64,000 nt of DNA. Source: Blastomonas sp. AAP53 (GTDB taxonomy: Bacteria; Pseudomonadota; Alphaproteobacteria; Sphingomonadales; Sphingomonadaceae). The stretch covers positions 62,001 through 126,000 of the forward strand of contig NZ_ANFZ01000004.1 in the NCBI RefSeq assembly GCF_000331245.1, read 5' to 3'. The position numbers and the translations under genes were made by a program. Of this stretch, positions 35,335 to 44,328 are shown one piece after another. How positions within the stretch are numbered: the stretch's first letter is position 1; each line of letters opens with the position of its first letter. The notes under the pieces were generated by a model, which did no database searches, had not been told where the DNA came from, and saw only the letters and a program-made list of their open reading frames with translations.

Positions 35335-36135
35335 TCAGCCATAACGGCCAGTGATGTAATCGCGGGTCCGTTCTTCACGCGGGTTGGTGAAGATATCGGA
35401 GGTGTCGCCGTATTCTACCATGGTTCCCAGGTGGAAAAACGCTGTCTTCTGTGAAACACGCGCGGCCTGCTGCATGTTGTGCGTCACGATGACGATCGCA
35501 TAACGCCCGCGCAATTCGTGGATCAGTTCCTCGATTTTCGCCGTGGCGATGGGGTCGAGCGCCGAGCACGGTTCGTCCATCAGGATGACCTCGGGATCGA
35601 CCGCGATGGCGCGGGCGATGCACAGCCGCTGCTGCTGGCCGCCGGAGAGCGCCGTGCCGCTGTCCGAAAGCCGGTCCTTCACCTCGTTCCACAGGCCTGC
35701 GCGCACCAGCGAGTTCTCGACGATCTGGTCGAGCTCGGCCTTGTTGGGGGCAAGGCCGTGAATGCGCGCGCCATAGGCGACATTGTCATAGATCGACTTG
35801 GGGAAAGGGTTGGGCTTCTGGAACACCATGCCGACGCGCGCGCGCAGCTGGACGACGTCCATCTTGCTCGAATAGATATTCTCTCCGTCGAGCGTGATGT
35901 CGCCTTCCACCCGCGCGATCGGAATCGTGTCGTTCATCCGGTTGAGCGTGCGCAGGAAGGTCGATTTGCCGCAACCCGAAGGGCCGATGAACGCGACGAC
36001 ATTGTCCATGTCGATGTCGATCGAGACACCCTTGATGGCCTGCTTGTCGCCGTAGAAGACCTTGACGTCGCGCGCGGACATCTTGGGGTTGGTGCTGGAT
36101 GTGGCGGTATTGTCGAGCATGGATCGGGTTACCAT
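35335..36135 (-). CDS. pstB: phosphate ABC transporter ATP-binding protein
   Basis: 266 residues from ATG 36135, overlapping the pstA stop by 7 bp; ATG 36120 is also possible. Walker A is [21 protein letters not shown], the signature motif is [17 protein letters not shown], and Walker B is [17 protein letters not shown] with H-loop VTHNMQQA. The NRMND segment is typical of PstB. It powers high-affinity phosphate import with PstC and PstA. Confidence 0.96.
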   Translation of the reverse strand: MVTRSMLDNTATSSTNPKMSARDVKVFYGDKQAIKGVSIDIDMDNVVAFIGPSGCGKSTFLRTLNRMNDTIPIARVEGDITLDGENIYSSKMDVVQLRARVGMVFQKPNPFPKSIYDNVAYGARIHGLAPNKAELDQIVENSLVRAGLWNEVKDRLSDSGTALSGGQQQRLCIARAIAVDPEVILMDEPCSALDPIATAKIEELIHELRGRYAIVIVTHNMQQAARVSQKTAFFHLGTMVEYGDTSDIFTNPREERTRDYITGRYG

Positions 36136-37424
36136 CGCGTTTCAAAGCGGTTGCGCAGATAGACGGCAATCGCATTCATGGTGAGCAGGAAGACGAGCAG
36201 GACGATGATTGCGGCGGACGTCTTTTCGACAAAGCCGCGGTTGACCTCGTCCGACCACAGGAAGATCTGCACCGGCAGCACCGTGGCAGGATCGGTCAGA
36301 CCATCGGGCGGGGTGGTGGTGAAGGCGCGCATGCCGATCATCAGCAGCGGCGCGGTTTCGCCCAGCGCGCGCGCCATGCCGATGATCGTGCCGGTCATGA
36401 TGCCGGGGATCGCCAGCGGCAGCACGTGGTGGAACACGACCTGCACCGGGCTGGCACCCACGCCCATCGCGGCCTCGCGGATCGAGGGCGGCACGGCCTT
36501 GATGGCGTTGCGCGCGGCGATGACGATCACCGGCATCGTCATCAGCGCGAGCGTCAGACCGCCGACGATCGCGGCAGAGCGCGGCATCGAGAAGAACTGC
36601 AGGAACACCGCCAGACCCAGCAGGCCGAAGATGATCGAAGGGACGGCGGCCAGGTTGTTGATCGATACCTCGATGAGGTCGGTCAGCCAGTTCTTGGAGG
36701 CATATTCTTCCAGATAGACGGCTGCGAGCACACCGACGGGGAAGGCTAGGAACAGCGTGACCACCATCGTGATCAGCGACCCTTTGAGCGCGCCCCAGAT
36801 GCCGACCTGCGCCGGATCGGTGCCATCAGAGCCCGTGAGGAAGCGCCAGTTGAACGTCTGGCGCACTTCGCCCGCCTTGCGCAGCGTGGCGTAATCGGCC
36901 TCTGCTTCGGGCGTCGAATTGTCCTTGGCGGCGCGGTCGATATCGCTGGAGGTGGGCAGCCAGACCTTTGTCTTGCTCATCACCAGATTGGGATTTTCGG
37001 TCAGCTGGTCGCGCAGCGCCGTCCATGCAGTGCTCGCGAAAAAGCGCGCGCCATCCTCGCCATATTGCGCCTGCACGGCGTTGTCGAAGATGCGGCGCAC
37101 ATCGATCGAGGCCATGGTTGCGGCGAGGCGCGGCTGGGTGAGCTGCTCGGGCGAGATGCTGCCGGTGGCGGCGGGCAGATCGACGGTCAGCGTTGCCTCG
37201 GTGCTGATGAAGCCTTTCGCGCCGTTGCCGACCATCACCACCAGCAGGAAGGCGAGGAACAACGACGACAGGGCGACCGCGCCTAGACCCATCCATTTGA
37301 AGCGCCGTTCGGCCGCATAGCGGCGGGCGATGCGCTTTTGCATGGCCTCACCCATCCAGTCGGTCTTGGTGCGACCGGTGGCAGGGGTTTGCGGGTTTGC
37401 AGGCATGATGGCGGCCTCAGTCAT
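36129..37424 (-). CDS. pstA: phosphate ABC transporter permease PstA, long form
   Basis: 431 residues from ATG 37424, overlapping pstC by 8 bp. After the first membrane span ([15 protein letters not shown]) there is a periplasmic insert of about 170 residues before the permease core. Ordinary PstA is about 290 residues. The insert corresponds to the DUF3333-type region known from alphaproteobacterial PstA proteins. The core contains [15 protein letters not shown] and the EAA loop [27 protein letters not shown]. It forms the channel with PstC. Confidence 0.94.
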   Translation of the reverse strand: MTEAAIMPANPQTPATGRTKTDWMGEAMQKRIARRYAAERRFKWMGLGAVALSSLFLAFLLVVMVGNGAKGFISTEATLTVDLPAATGSISPEQLTQPRLAATMASIDVRRIFDNAVQAQYGEDGARFFASTAWTALRDQLTENPNLVMSKTKVWLPTSSDIDRAAKDNSTPEAEADYATLRKAGEVRQTFNWRFLTGSDGTDPAQVGIWGALKGSLITMVVTLFLAFPVGVLAAVYLEEYASKNWLTDLIEVSINNLAAVPSIIFGLLGLAVFLQFFSMPRSAAIVGGLTLALMTMPVIVIAARNAIKAVPPSIREAAMGVGASPVQVVFHHVLPLAIPGIMTGTIIGMARALGETAPLLMIGMRAFTTTPPDGLTDPATVLPVQIFLWSDEVNRGFVEKTSAAIIVLLVFLLTMNAIAVYLRNRFETRW

Positions 37425-38793
37425 AGGCTTCCCGATACTTCTTGACAATCTGGAGCGCGACGATGTTGAGCAACAGCGTCACGATGAACAGGGTGAGGCC
37501 GAGCGCAAAGGCCGCCAGCGTCATCGGGCTGTTGAAATCGGTATCGCCGGTCAGCAGCTGCACGATCTGGGTGGTGACGGTGGTGACGCTTGCAAAGGGA
37601 TTGGCGGTGAGATTGGCAGCAAGCCCTGCGGCCATCACCACGATCATCGTCTCGCCGATCGCGCGGCTGACCGCGAGCAGTACGCCGCCGACCACGCCGG
37701 GGAGCGCTGCAGGGATCAGCACCTGCTTGATCGTCTCGCTCTTGGTTGCACCCATCGCCAGCGATCCGTCGCGCATGCTGCCGGGGACCGCGGCGATGCT
37801 GTCATCGGCCATCGATGAGACGAACGGGATGATCATCACGCCCATCACCAGCCCTGCGGCCAAAGCCGATTCGGACGAGGCGTCGGTGATGCCGATCGCC
37901 ACGGCGAAGCTGCGCAGCGCAGGCGCCACGGTCAGCGCGGCGAAATAGCCGTACACGACGGTGGGGACGCCTGCGAGGATCTCGAGGATCGGCTTCATCC
38001 ACTTGCGGACGTTGGCGCTGGCATATTGGGTGAGGTAGATCGCGCTCATCAGACCGAGCGGGATCGCCACCAGCATCGCGATGATCGCGCCGATGAACAC
38101 CGTGCCCCAGAACAATGGCACCGCACCGAAGCCGGTGGCTTGGCCATCGACGACCTTGTCCGACGGGTTCCATTGCAGCCCGAACAGGAATTCGAACGGC
38201 GAGACGAGGTTGAAGAAGCGCACCGTCTCGAAGATCAATGAGGCGACGATGCCGAGCGTCGCCAGAATGGCGATCAGCGATGCGAGCAGCAGCGCCAGCA
38301 TCACGGTCCGTTCCACCTGGGTCCGCGCGCGAAAATCGGGGCGAATGCGGGTGAAGGCATAAGCCGCTCCTGCAAAGCACAGCAGGAACGCGGCGAGCGC
38401 GCCGATCATCGCATAATTGCGGTCGGCATCGGCGTAGAGCGGTGCCAGTTCGCGCGCGGCGTCGTTGAACACCTTGACGTCGGGATTGCGCGAGAGCGAG
38501 CGCGCTTCGGACAGGATCGCGGCGCGTTCGAACGCATCGGTCGGCAGCTGCGCGGCGAGCGGGCTTTCCAGCACCGCATAGCTGCCCAGGGCAGGGGCAA
38601 CGGTGCTCCACACCAGCATGAACAATATGGCGGGGACCACCGCCCACATCGCGGCGTACCAGCCGTGATAGCTGGGCAGCGAATGGACGCTGGCGGCGCC
38701 CTGCTGGATGAAGCGTCCGGCGCGGGCGCGCGCGAACACCCAAGTGATCAGGCCAAGGCCGGCGATCAGGAACAGGATGGCGGTGCTGGTCAT
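37417..38793 (-). CDS. pstC: phosphate ABC transporter permease PstC, long form
   Basis: 458 residues, ATG 38793. It has extra N-terminal membrane spans and a soluble loop (ARSLSRNPDVKVFNDAARELA) before the permease domain, and is about 140 residues longer than E. coli PstC. The core shows PLGLMSAIYLTQYASANVRKWMKPILEILAGVPTVVYG and the EAA loop GSMRDGSLAMGATKSETIKQVLIPAALPG. It pairs with PstA in the membrane. It follows pstS after 7 bp. Confidence 0.94.
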   Translation of the reverse strand: MTSTAILFLIAGLGLITWVFARARAGRFIQQGAASVHSLPSYHGWYAAMWAVVPAILFMLVWSTVAPALGSYAVLESPLAAQLPTDAFERAAILSEARSLSRNPDVKVFNDAARELAPLYADADRNYAMIGALAAFLLCFAGAAYAFTRIRPDFRARTQVERTVMLALLLASLIAILATLGIVASLIFETVRFFNLVSPFEFLFGLQWNPSDKVVDGQATGFGAVPLFWGTVFIGAIIAMLVAIPLGLMSAIYLTQYASANVRKWMKPILEILAGVPTVVYGYFAALTVAPALRSFAVAIGITDASSESALAAGLVMGVMIIPFVSSMADDSIAAVPGSMRDGSLAMGATKSETIKQVLIPAALPGVVGGVLLAVSRAIGETMIVVMAAGLAANLTANPFASVTTVTTQIVQLLTGDTDFNSPMTLAAFALGLTLFIVTLLLNIVALQIVKKYREAYD

Positions 38794-38800
38794 GATGGGC

Positions 38801-39850
38801 CTATTTCAGCTCTGCGCCGTCGAGCGCGGTGAGCGACTGGATGCGGCCCAGCATGTCGGTGCGGACCTTGTCGGGCGCCGCGATCAGGCCGATGCGGGTC
38901 AGATAGCCTTCATTCTCGCCGCCGCGCAGGAACTCGGCGACGAATTCGCGCAGGCCGGGAATGACGTCGACGTGCTTTTTCTTCACGTAGATGTACAGCG
39001 TGCGTGCGCCAGGATATTCGCCGCTTTCGATGGTCGCATACGACGGCTCGACCCCGCCGATCGGCACGCCGCGCACCGTGTCGGCATTGTCGGCCAGATA
39101 GCTGTAGCTGAAGATGCCGACCGCATCGGGGTTGGTCGAGAGCTTCTGGACGATCAGGTTATCGTTCTCGCCGGTGTCGGTATAGGCCTGGTCGGTCCGC
39201 ACCGAATGGCAGATTTCCTCGAACTTGTCCTTGTTGCTGTCCGACAGTGCCTTGACCGCAGGATCGGCCTTGCAGCCCTTTTCCATGATGATCTCTTCCA
39301 GCGCGTCGCGCGTGCCGGATGTGGAGGGCGGGCCGAAGATGTTGATCCGCGTGTCGGGCAGGGCCGGGTTGATCGCGGGCCAGCGCACGGCGGTGTTGGG
39401 GCCCTTGCCGAAAGGCTGGGCGGCGAGCGCGGTGTAGAATTCCTCCACCGTCAGCGAGATCTTGGGGCCGTTCTTCGATTGGGCAAGCGCAATGCCGTCA
39501 AAGCCGATGACGATCTCGATCACGCCGTCGACGCCATTGGCGATGCAGCGTTCGAACTCGCTCTTCTTCATGCGGCGCGAGGCGTTGACGATATCGGGCG
39601 TATTGGCGCCCACGCCCGCGCAGAACAGTTCCACGCCGCCGCCGGTGCCGGTCGATTCGAGGATCGGGGAGCGCCGCTCGGGATCGAAGTTGACGAATTC
39701 CTCCGACACCTTCTTGGCGAACGGGAATACGGTCGAGGAGCCGACGATGCGGATCTCGCTCCGGCTGCTACCCTCGTTCGTCGAGGCAGGGTCCTGGCAT
39801 CCTGCCAGCGCCAAGGCTGGAAGGCAGGCAAAGACAAGCTTCCTGATCAA
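38801..39850 (-). CDS. pstS: phosphate-binding lipoprotein PstS
   Basis: 349 residues from TTG 39850, preceded by GAGAGGGG. This start places a short lipoprotein signal LIRKLVFACLPALALAGC, with the lipobox Cys at residue 18, at the N-terminus; the longer upstream frame lacks that logic. The periplasmic binding domain starts IRIVGSSTVFPFAKKVSEEF, has STGTGGGVELFCAG (phosphate loop) and GPPSTSGTRDALEEI. It captures phosphate for PstCAB. A Pho box lies 150 bp upstream. Confidence 0.93.
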   Translation of the reverse strand: MIRKLVFACLPALALAGCQDPASTNEGSSRSEIRIVGSSTVFPFAKKVSEEFVNFDPERRSPILESTGTGGGVELFCAGVGANTPDIVNASRRMKKSEFERCIANGVDGVIEIVIGFDGIALAQSKNGPKISLTVEEFYTALAAQPFGKGPNTAVRWPAINPALPDTRINIFGPPSTSGTRDALEEIIMEKGCKADPAVKALSDSNKDKFEEICHSVRTDQAYTDTGENDNLIVQKLSTNPDAVGIFSYSYLADNADTVRGVPIGGVEPSYATIESGEYPGARTLYIYVKKKHVDVIPGLREFVAEFLRGGENEGYLTRIGLIAAPDKVRTDMLGRIQSLTALDGAELK

Positions 39851-39997
39851 AACTGAAACCCCTCTCTGGGCGATGAAATGCCGCCGTATGTCCAGCAATG
39901 GCTGGCGATGGCGCCGGGCAGGACAGAATCGCGCGATGCGGTGCATGTCCTTTGGCCCCCTCAGGCCTTTGCCGTTAGGCAGGGGCGGTTGCCCGAA

Positions 39998-40026
39998 GAT
40001 GACAAACGGATGACGTTTTTATGACA
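39998..40026 (-). promoter_or_regulatory. Pho box ahead of pstS
   Basis: On the minus strand TGTCATA-AAAA-CGTCATC-CGTT-TGTCATC gives three 7-bp direct repeats at an 11-bp period, matching PhoB half-sites. It lies between phoR and pstS. It would drive pstSCAB-phoU-phoB under phosphate limitation. phoR itself lies upstream of it and is not downstream of this box. Confidence 0.85.
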
Positions 40027-40055
40027 CGGCCCCGGTCAGGGGCTGGCAAGTCGGT

Positions 40056-41354
40056 TCAGGCGGGGACCGCAGCCTCGCCTGTCGTGTTGCCCGTCTCGGT
40101 CTGTGGCCCGCGCGGATCGGCGGGCAGGGTGATGGTAATCGTCGTGCCGCGCTGCACCACGCTGTCGATTTCCAGCCGTCCGCGATGGCGCTCGACAATA
40201 TGTTTGACGATCGACAATCCCAGGCCGGTTCCGCCGATGGCGCGGCTGCGGCTGGAATCGACTCGATAGAATCGCTCGGTCAGGCGCGGCAGATGCTCCG
40301 GCGCGATGCCTTCGCCGCAATCGCTCACCGACAGCCGCACCAGCGCGGAATTGCGCGATGTACGCAGCCGCATCGTCACCGGCGTGCCGGGCTGGCCGTA
40401 TTTCATGCTGTTCGACACCAGATTGTGCAGCAACTGCGAAAGCTGCGCCCGGTCGCCGCGCAAGGGGGGCAGATCGGGCCCGACATCGACGACGATATCC
40501 GCGCCGCGATCAGGCTGGCTGTGGCGCAGCACCGTCTGCACCTCGTGCATCAGATCGGGCAGGTCGATCGGCGTATCGGGCACGCGGAACTTCTCCGCCT
40601 CGATCCGCGACAGCGAAATGAGGTCGTCGATCAGCTTCTGCATCCGGTTGGCTTCGCGGAACATGACGTTGAGAAAACGTGCGCGGGTGTCCGGGTCCTC
40701 GCCCGCTTCCTTGTCTTCCAGCGTCTCGATGAAACCCTTGATCGATGCGAGCGGCGTGCGCAGTTCGTGGCTGGCATTGGCGACGAAATCGGTCCGCATC
40801 CGCTCCACGGCATAGACGCCCGAGCGGTCCCACAGGTGCAGGATGCGCTCGCCGTCGGGCATGTCGCGCACCAGCATTTCCCAACGCTGGTCGCGGCTGC
40901 CGATGCCGACCAGCTGGATCGGCCCCTCGTTGGTCTGCAGGCTTTCGGCGAGCAGATCGGCGGCGGCCGGATGGCGAATGACCAGGCGGATGTCCTCGCC
41001 CACGCAATATTCGCCCAGCAGCTTGCGCGCGGCACTGTTGGCACGGCGCACCGTGGTGCCGGTCAGCACCAGCACGGGATCGGCGAGGCCATCGATGAAG
41101 CCGGTAAAGTCGCGATGCTGGCTGATCGGCTTGATTTCGGGCTCGCGGATCGGGGCGGCGGCCTGGGGATTGTACTTCGCCGGGCTGGACAGGTCGGCCA
41201 TCGCGACGATCGCGACGAGTCCCGCAGCAAAGCAGATCATTGCCTGTTCTATGCCATTGCTGCCGAACTGGCTGATCGCCACCCCTGCGCCGAGCAACGC
41301 CGTCGCAAGAAGAAATCGACCGCCGTTCAGGCCCGTTTCGCTGGCGTCTCCCAT
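40056..41354 (-). CDS. phoR: phosphate regulon sensor histidine kinase PhoR
   Basis: 432 residues. Two short N-terminal membrane spans (FLLATALLGAGVAIS and MICFAAGLVAIVAMA) are followed by a PAS-like region (LADPVLVLTGTTVRRANSAARKLLG), then the H-box FVANASHELRTPLASIKGFIETLED with the phospho-His. The ATPase domain follows with NLVSNSMKYG and GGTGLGLSIVKHIVERHRG. It senses PstSCAB-PhoU status and phosphorylates PhoB. Placing phoR before pstS and phoB at the far end of the cluster is typical of alphaproteobacteria. Confidence 0.95.
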   Translation of the reverse strand: MGDASETGLNGGRFLLATALLGAGVAISQFGSNGIEQAMICFAAGLVAIVAMADLSSPAKYNPQAAAPIREPEIKPISQHRDFTGFIDGLADPVLVLTGTTVRRANSAARKLLGEYCVGEDIRLVIRHPAAADLLAESLQTNEGPIQLVGIGSRDQRWEMLVRDMPDGERILHLWDRSGVYAVERMRTDFVANASHELRTPLASIKGFIETLEDKEAGEDPDTRARFLNVMFREANRMQKLIDDLISLSRIEAEKFRVPDTPIDLPDLMHEVQTVLRHSQPDRGADIVVDVGPDLPPLRGDRAQLSQLLHNLVSNSMKYGQPGTPVTMRLRTSRNSALVRLSVSDCGEGIAPEHLPRLTERFYRVDSSRSRAIGGTGLGLSIVKHIVERHRGRLEIDSVVQRGTTITITLPADPRGPQTETGNTTGEAAVPA

Positions 41355-41545
41355 AGGCGCTGGCCTATACCAGCGTTCCGCTCAGCACGCCATTGATGAT
41401 CCGTGGTAACGCGCAATTTACCCTCGGGCGGCATCCTGTCCCGCAGAAGGACAGGCGATCAAATGGCTTGCCTTGGCGCAACGAAGCTTCTTTAGTTGAA
41501 ATCAAATATGTGTCTGCACGGGTGGGGCACAAAGAAAGTACAGGC

Positions 41546-41974
41546 ATGAGCGGTCAAGACGGCATTCCGGGTGAAGGCAGGCATGATGATGCCGCCAAGG
41601 GTAGCGAGCGCGGTGTGGCGACACGCCGCACGCTGCTGATCGGGGCGGTGGCAACCTCTGCCGTGGTCAGCATCCGCCCGGCGCTGGCGCAGACCGCAGG
41701 GTCGGTGCTCAACTGCCAAATTCCGGTGCCCGAGCGCGGCAAGGGCATGTTCATTGATCCCACGGGCAAGCTGGTATCGCCCGATACGCCGGGCGCCTTT
41801 CCGCCATCGCCGCGCGATTTCACCGGAGAAGAGGTGCGCAAGGCTCTGCAGGGCCGCAATCTGCCCGGCACCACGCGCGAACAGTCGCAGGCGTATCTCA
41901 ACTATATCCGCAAGCTGCAGAACGGGCAGAGCGGCTTTACCTGCTACGCCTCGCTGCAGATGCCGCGCCGCTGA
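41546..41974 (+). CDS. Tat-like secreted protein of unknown function at the kinase/PqqD locus
   Basis: 142 residues from ATG 41546. The N-terminal region carries a twin-arginine-like segment (ATRRTLLIGAVATSAVVS, cleavage near ALAQ/T). The mature part is about 95 residues with two Cys (LNCQIPVP and FTCYASLQ), a Pro-rich middle (PDTPGAFPPSPRDF) and a basic end MPRR. No family was recognised. It is the first gene of a run with the PqqD-like, HprK-like and nucleotidyltransferase genes, 21 bp ahead of the PqqD-like gene. It may be the exported product or partner of that system, which is inference from position only. Confidence 0.72.
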   Translation: MSGQDGIPGEGRHDDAAKGSERGVATRRTLLIGAVATSAVVSIRPALAQTAGSVLNCQIPVPERGKGMFIDPTGKLVSPDTPGAFPPSPRDFTGEEVRKALQGRNLPGTTREQSQAYLNYIRKLQNGQSGFTCYASLQMPRR

Positions 41975-41995
41975 TCCTCGCTGACGGGCCATTGC

Positions 41996-42304
41996 ATGCC
42001 ATCCGCTTATGCCGCACTGCCTGCCAGCGCCCTCAAGCGCGTCACGCTGGGCGGGCTTGAAGCGATCTACCATCTGCCTTCGGGGATTACCCATCTGCTG
42101 GCCGAGCCGGTGCCCGACTTGCTTGATACGCTCGCCGCGCAGGCACCGGGCCGGTACCTCACGGCCGGCGAGGTTCTGGGCCTGATTCGCGAGCGATTCG
42201 ATGTGGCTGGCGACGATCCCACAGAGCAGCCGCAAAACGTGCTGGCCGAGCGGCTGGCAGAGCTCGCGGCGCTGGGTCTGGTCGCGGTGATGCACCATGC
42301 GTGA
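41996..42304 (+). CDS. PqqD-like peptide chaperone (HPr-rel-A system type)
   Basis: 102 residues, ATG 41996. The fold pattern is PqqD-like: an N-terminal beta region (TLGGLEAIYHLPSGITHLL), a helix with VPDLLDTLAAQAP, then YLTAGEVLGLIRERFDV and a winged end with NVLAERLAELAALGLVAVM. PqqD-like domains (RiPP recognition elements) bind leader peptides of modified peptides. A small PqqD-like gene beside an HprK-related kinase matches, as I recall, the TIGRFAM-defined HPr-rel-A gene neighbourhood, whose function is unknown. Recognition of a peptide substrate is inferred. Confidence 0.7.
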   Translation: MPSAYAALPASALKRVTLGGLEAIYHLPSGITHLLAEPVPDLLDTLAAQAPGRYLTAGEVLGLIRERFDVAGDDPTEQPQNVLAERLAELAALGLVAVMHHA

Positions 42305-42400
42305 CACGCTTGCATCAGCGCGATGCAAATCTGCATCGGCCAGGCTCTAAGCCCCTGTTTCCATTTTGTCCGCGCCCGCCCTCGCGATATGGCGCGAGGC

Positions 42401-43294
42401 ATGCGCCACTCCTGTTCCATCGCTGTAGGCCCGGCCCGATTCCGCATCGGCAGTGACTGGCGCGCGCCGATCGATCAGCTGCGTCAGCTGTATGCCGATT
42501 ATCCGATGGAACAGTCGGTCCCGGACTTTACCGTGCGGTTGCAGGCGACATCGGTGCTGCGCCGCGTGATCCGTCCGCAGGTGGCGATCGCAGGCGACTT
42601 CACGTTGCCCGATGCTGCGCCGCTGCCGCTCGAACAGGGGTTGCTGGCTGCCGAGATGGCGATGAACCTGCAGATGGCCCTGGGCTGGCGCCGGCACCTG
42701 CTGCTGCATGCCAGCGCGGTATCGCGCAATGGCCGCGCAGTGATCATGACCGGGGTCTCGGGGGCGGGAAAGTCCACGCTCTCTGCGCTGCTGGGCGAAC
42801 GCGGCTGGCGATTCCTGGGTGACGAGTTCGTGCTGATCGATCCTGATACCGGCAACATCGCGCCGTTCCCGCGCCCGATCAGTCTCAAGAACGAGTCCAT
42901 CGCCTCGATGGAACGAGAGGTCGATGATGACACGCGGTTCGGCCCGGTCATGCATGATACGCCCAAGGGCACGATCCGCCACCTGCGCCCACGCGCGGAA
43001 TGGGTCGAGCAGATGGCGCGTGAGACGCGCCCTGCGCTGCTGCTGTTCCCGCGCTTCGGCTATGCCCGCGCGGTGCGCCGGGTCGACGAGGCGGAGAGCT
43101 TCGTCCGGCTCACTCAGGCATCGACCAATTATGTCGCTCTGGGCGAGCGCGGGTTCGATGCGCTCACTGGTCTGGTTCGCTCGGTGCGCGCCTGCGCGAT
43201 CGACTATGCCGATGGTGAGGAGGGGGCCGAGTTGGTCGAGCGGCTCTGGTCCGAGCAGGGCACCAGACTGGGCGACCGGGCCGCCGCCGCATGA
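42401..43294 (+). CDS. HprK-related kinase A
   Basis: 297 residues from ATG 42401; ATG 42389 and a longer frame from 42323 are alternatives. The HprK-like core shows LLLHASAVS (His about 103), the P-loop GVSGAGKST (118-126) and FLGDEFVLID (Asp about 141), the same order of catalytic His, P-loop and acid as HPr kinase/phosphorylase. The N-terminal domain (VGPARFRIGSDWRAPIDQLRQLY) differs from true HprK. No HPr gene is adjacent. Relatives in lasso-peptide clusters phosphorylate precursor peptides, so a peptide or protein substrate is possible here. It overlaps the nucleotidyltransferase gene by ATGA. Confidence 0.82.
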   Translation: MRHSCSIAVGPARFRIGSDWRAPIDQLRQLYADYPMEQSVPDFTVRLQATSVLRRVIRPQVAIAGDFTLPDAAPLPLEQGLLAAEMAMNLQMALGWRRHLLLHASAVSRNGRAVIMTGVSGAGKSTLSALLGERGWRFLGDEFVLIDPDTGNIAPFPRPISLKNESIASMEREVDDDTRFGPVMHDTPKGTIRHLRPRAEWVEQMARETRPALLLFPRFGYARAVRRVDEAESFVRLTQASTNYVALGERGFDALTGLVRSVRACAIDYADGEEGAELVERLWSEQGTRLGDRAAAA

Positions 43295-44328
43295 CCGATG
43301 GCTGGTCGGTTGCGCGCGCGCTGACCGATCCGGCATCGGTGGCCGGTCTCGATTCGACCGGCTGGACGCAGCTGCTGTCTGCTGCGCGGGCACTCTCGTT
43401 GATCGGGACGCTGGCGGAAGTTCTTGCCGATGCGCCGCTCCCGCCCGATGCTGCCCGCGTCCTCGCGGATGTGCGTCATTCCAACGTCACCGGCCAGCGC
43501 CAGGCCTTGTGGGAGGCCGAAAGCGCGCGCATGGCACTGGCCGATTATCCGGGCCGGGTGGTGCTGCTCAAGGGCACGGCCTTTGCCGCCGCCGGATATG
43601 ACGCCGCATTGGGCCGGTCAATCGGCGATCTCGACATATTGGTGGCGCGCGACGGGCTCGATCAGGTCGAGGCGCTGCTGCTCAAGGCCGGCTGGGAGTG
43701 GGTCAAGCCCGATCCCTATGATGACGCCTATTACCGCCAGTGGATGCACGAGTTGCCGCCACTGATCCATGCGACGCGCGACCGGATGATCGACGTCCAC
43801 CATACCATCCTGCCGCTGACGGCGGGGCCGACGCCCGATGCCGCTGCGCTGATCGCCGATGCGCGGGCGCTGCCGTCGGGGCTGTATGTGCTGTCACCCG
43901 CCGACATCATCTGCCACGCCGCGGCGCACCTCATCGCCGATGGCGACCTATCGGGCGGCATGCGCAACCTGTGGGATATCGACCGGCTGGTGCGCCAGTT
44001 CATCGTGGAGGAATCGGGTTTCTCGGACACGCTGGCCGAGCGTGCGAAGCTGCATGGGCTGACCGATGCGGTGGGGCGGGCGCTGAGGCTGTCGGCGCAG
44101 CTGTTCGGCACGCCGATCGTTTTCAGGCAGGCGCAGGGGGGCAGCGGGTCGGTGCCTGCCATCGACTCGCTGTTCCTGCGCCGGATCACCGCCGTCGATG
44201 GCTGGGGACGCAAGACCCGCAAGCTCACCCGCCAGGCGTTCTACATCCGCTCGCACCTGCTGCGCATGCCGCCCGCGATGCTGGCGCGGCACCTGTGGAC
44301 CAAGTGGCGCAAGGGCCACCGGGGTTAA
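43291..44328 (+). CDS. nucleotidyltransferase family protein (NTP_transf_5 type)
   Basis: 345 residues, ATG 43291 overlapping the kinase stop. The minimal nucleotidyltransferase core is VVLLKGTAFAAAGY (Lys about 94), followed by GRSIGDLDILVARDGL, where Asp 113 and Asp 115 are the metal-binding pair of the DxD motif. Further on come MIDVHHTIL and LSPADIICHAAAHLIADGD. This matches the uncharacterised nucleotidyltransferase family often found beside HprK-like kinases and in polysaccharide or peptide-modification loci. It probably transfers a nucleotide to a product of this locus. It converges on the GNAT gene with a 4-bp overlap. Confidence 0.8.
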   Translation: MTDGWSVARALTDPASVAGLDSTGWTQLLSAARALSLIGTLAEVLADAPLPPDAARVLADVRHSNVTGQRQALWEAESARMALADYPGRVVLLKGTAFAAAGYDAALGRSIGDLDILVARDGLDQVEALLLKAGWEWVKPDPYDDAYYRQWMHELPPLIHATRDRMIDVHHTILPLTAGPTPDAAALIADARALPSGLYVLSPADIICHAAAHLIADGDLSGGMRNLWDIDRLVRQFIVEESGFSDTLAERAKLHGLTDAVGRALRLSAQLFGTPIVFRQAQGGSGSVPAIDSLFLRRITAVDGWGRKTRKLTRQAFYIRSHLLRMPPAMLARHLWTKWRKGHRG

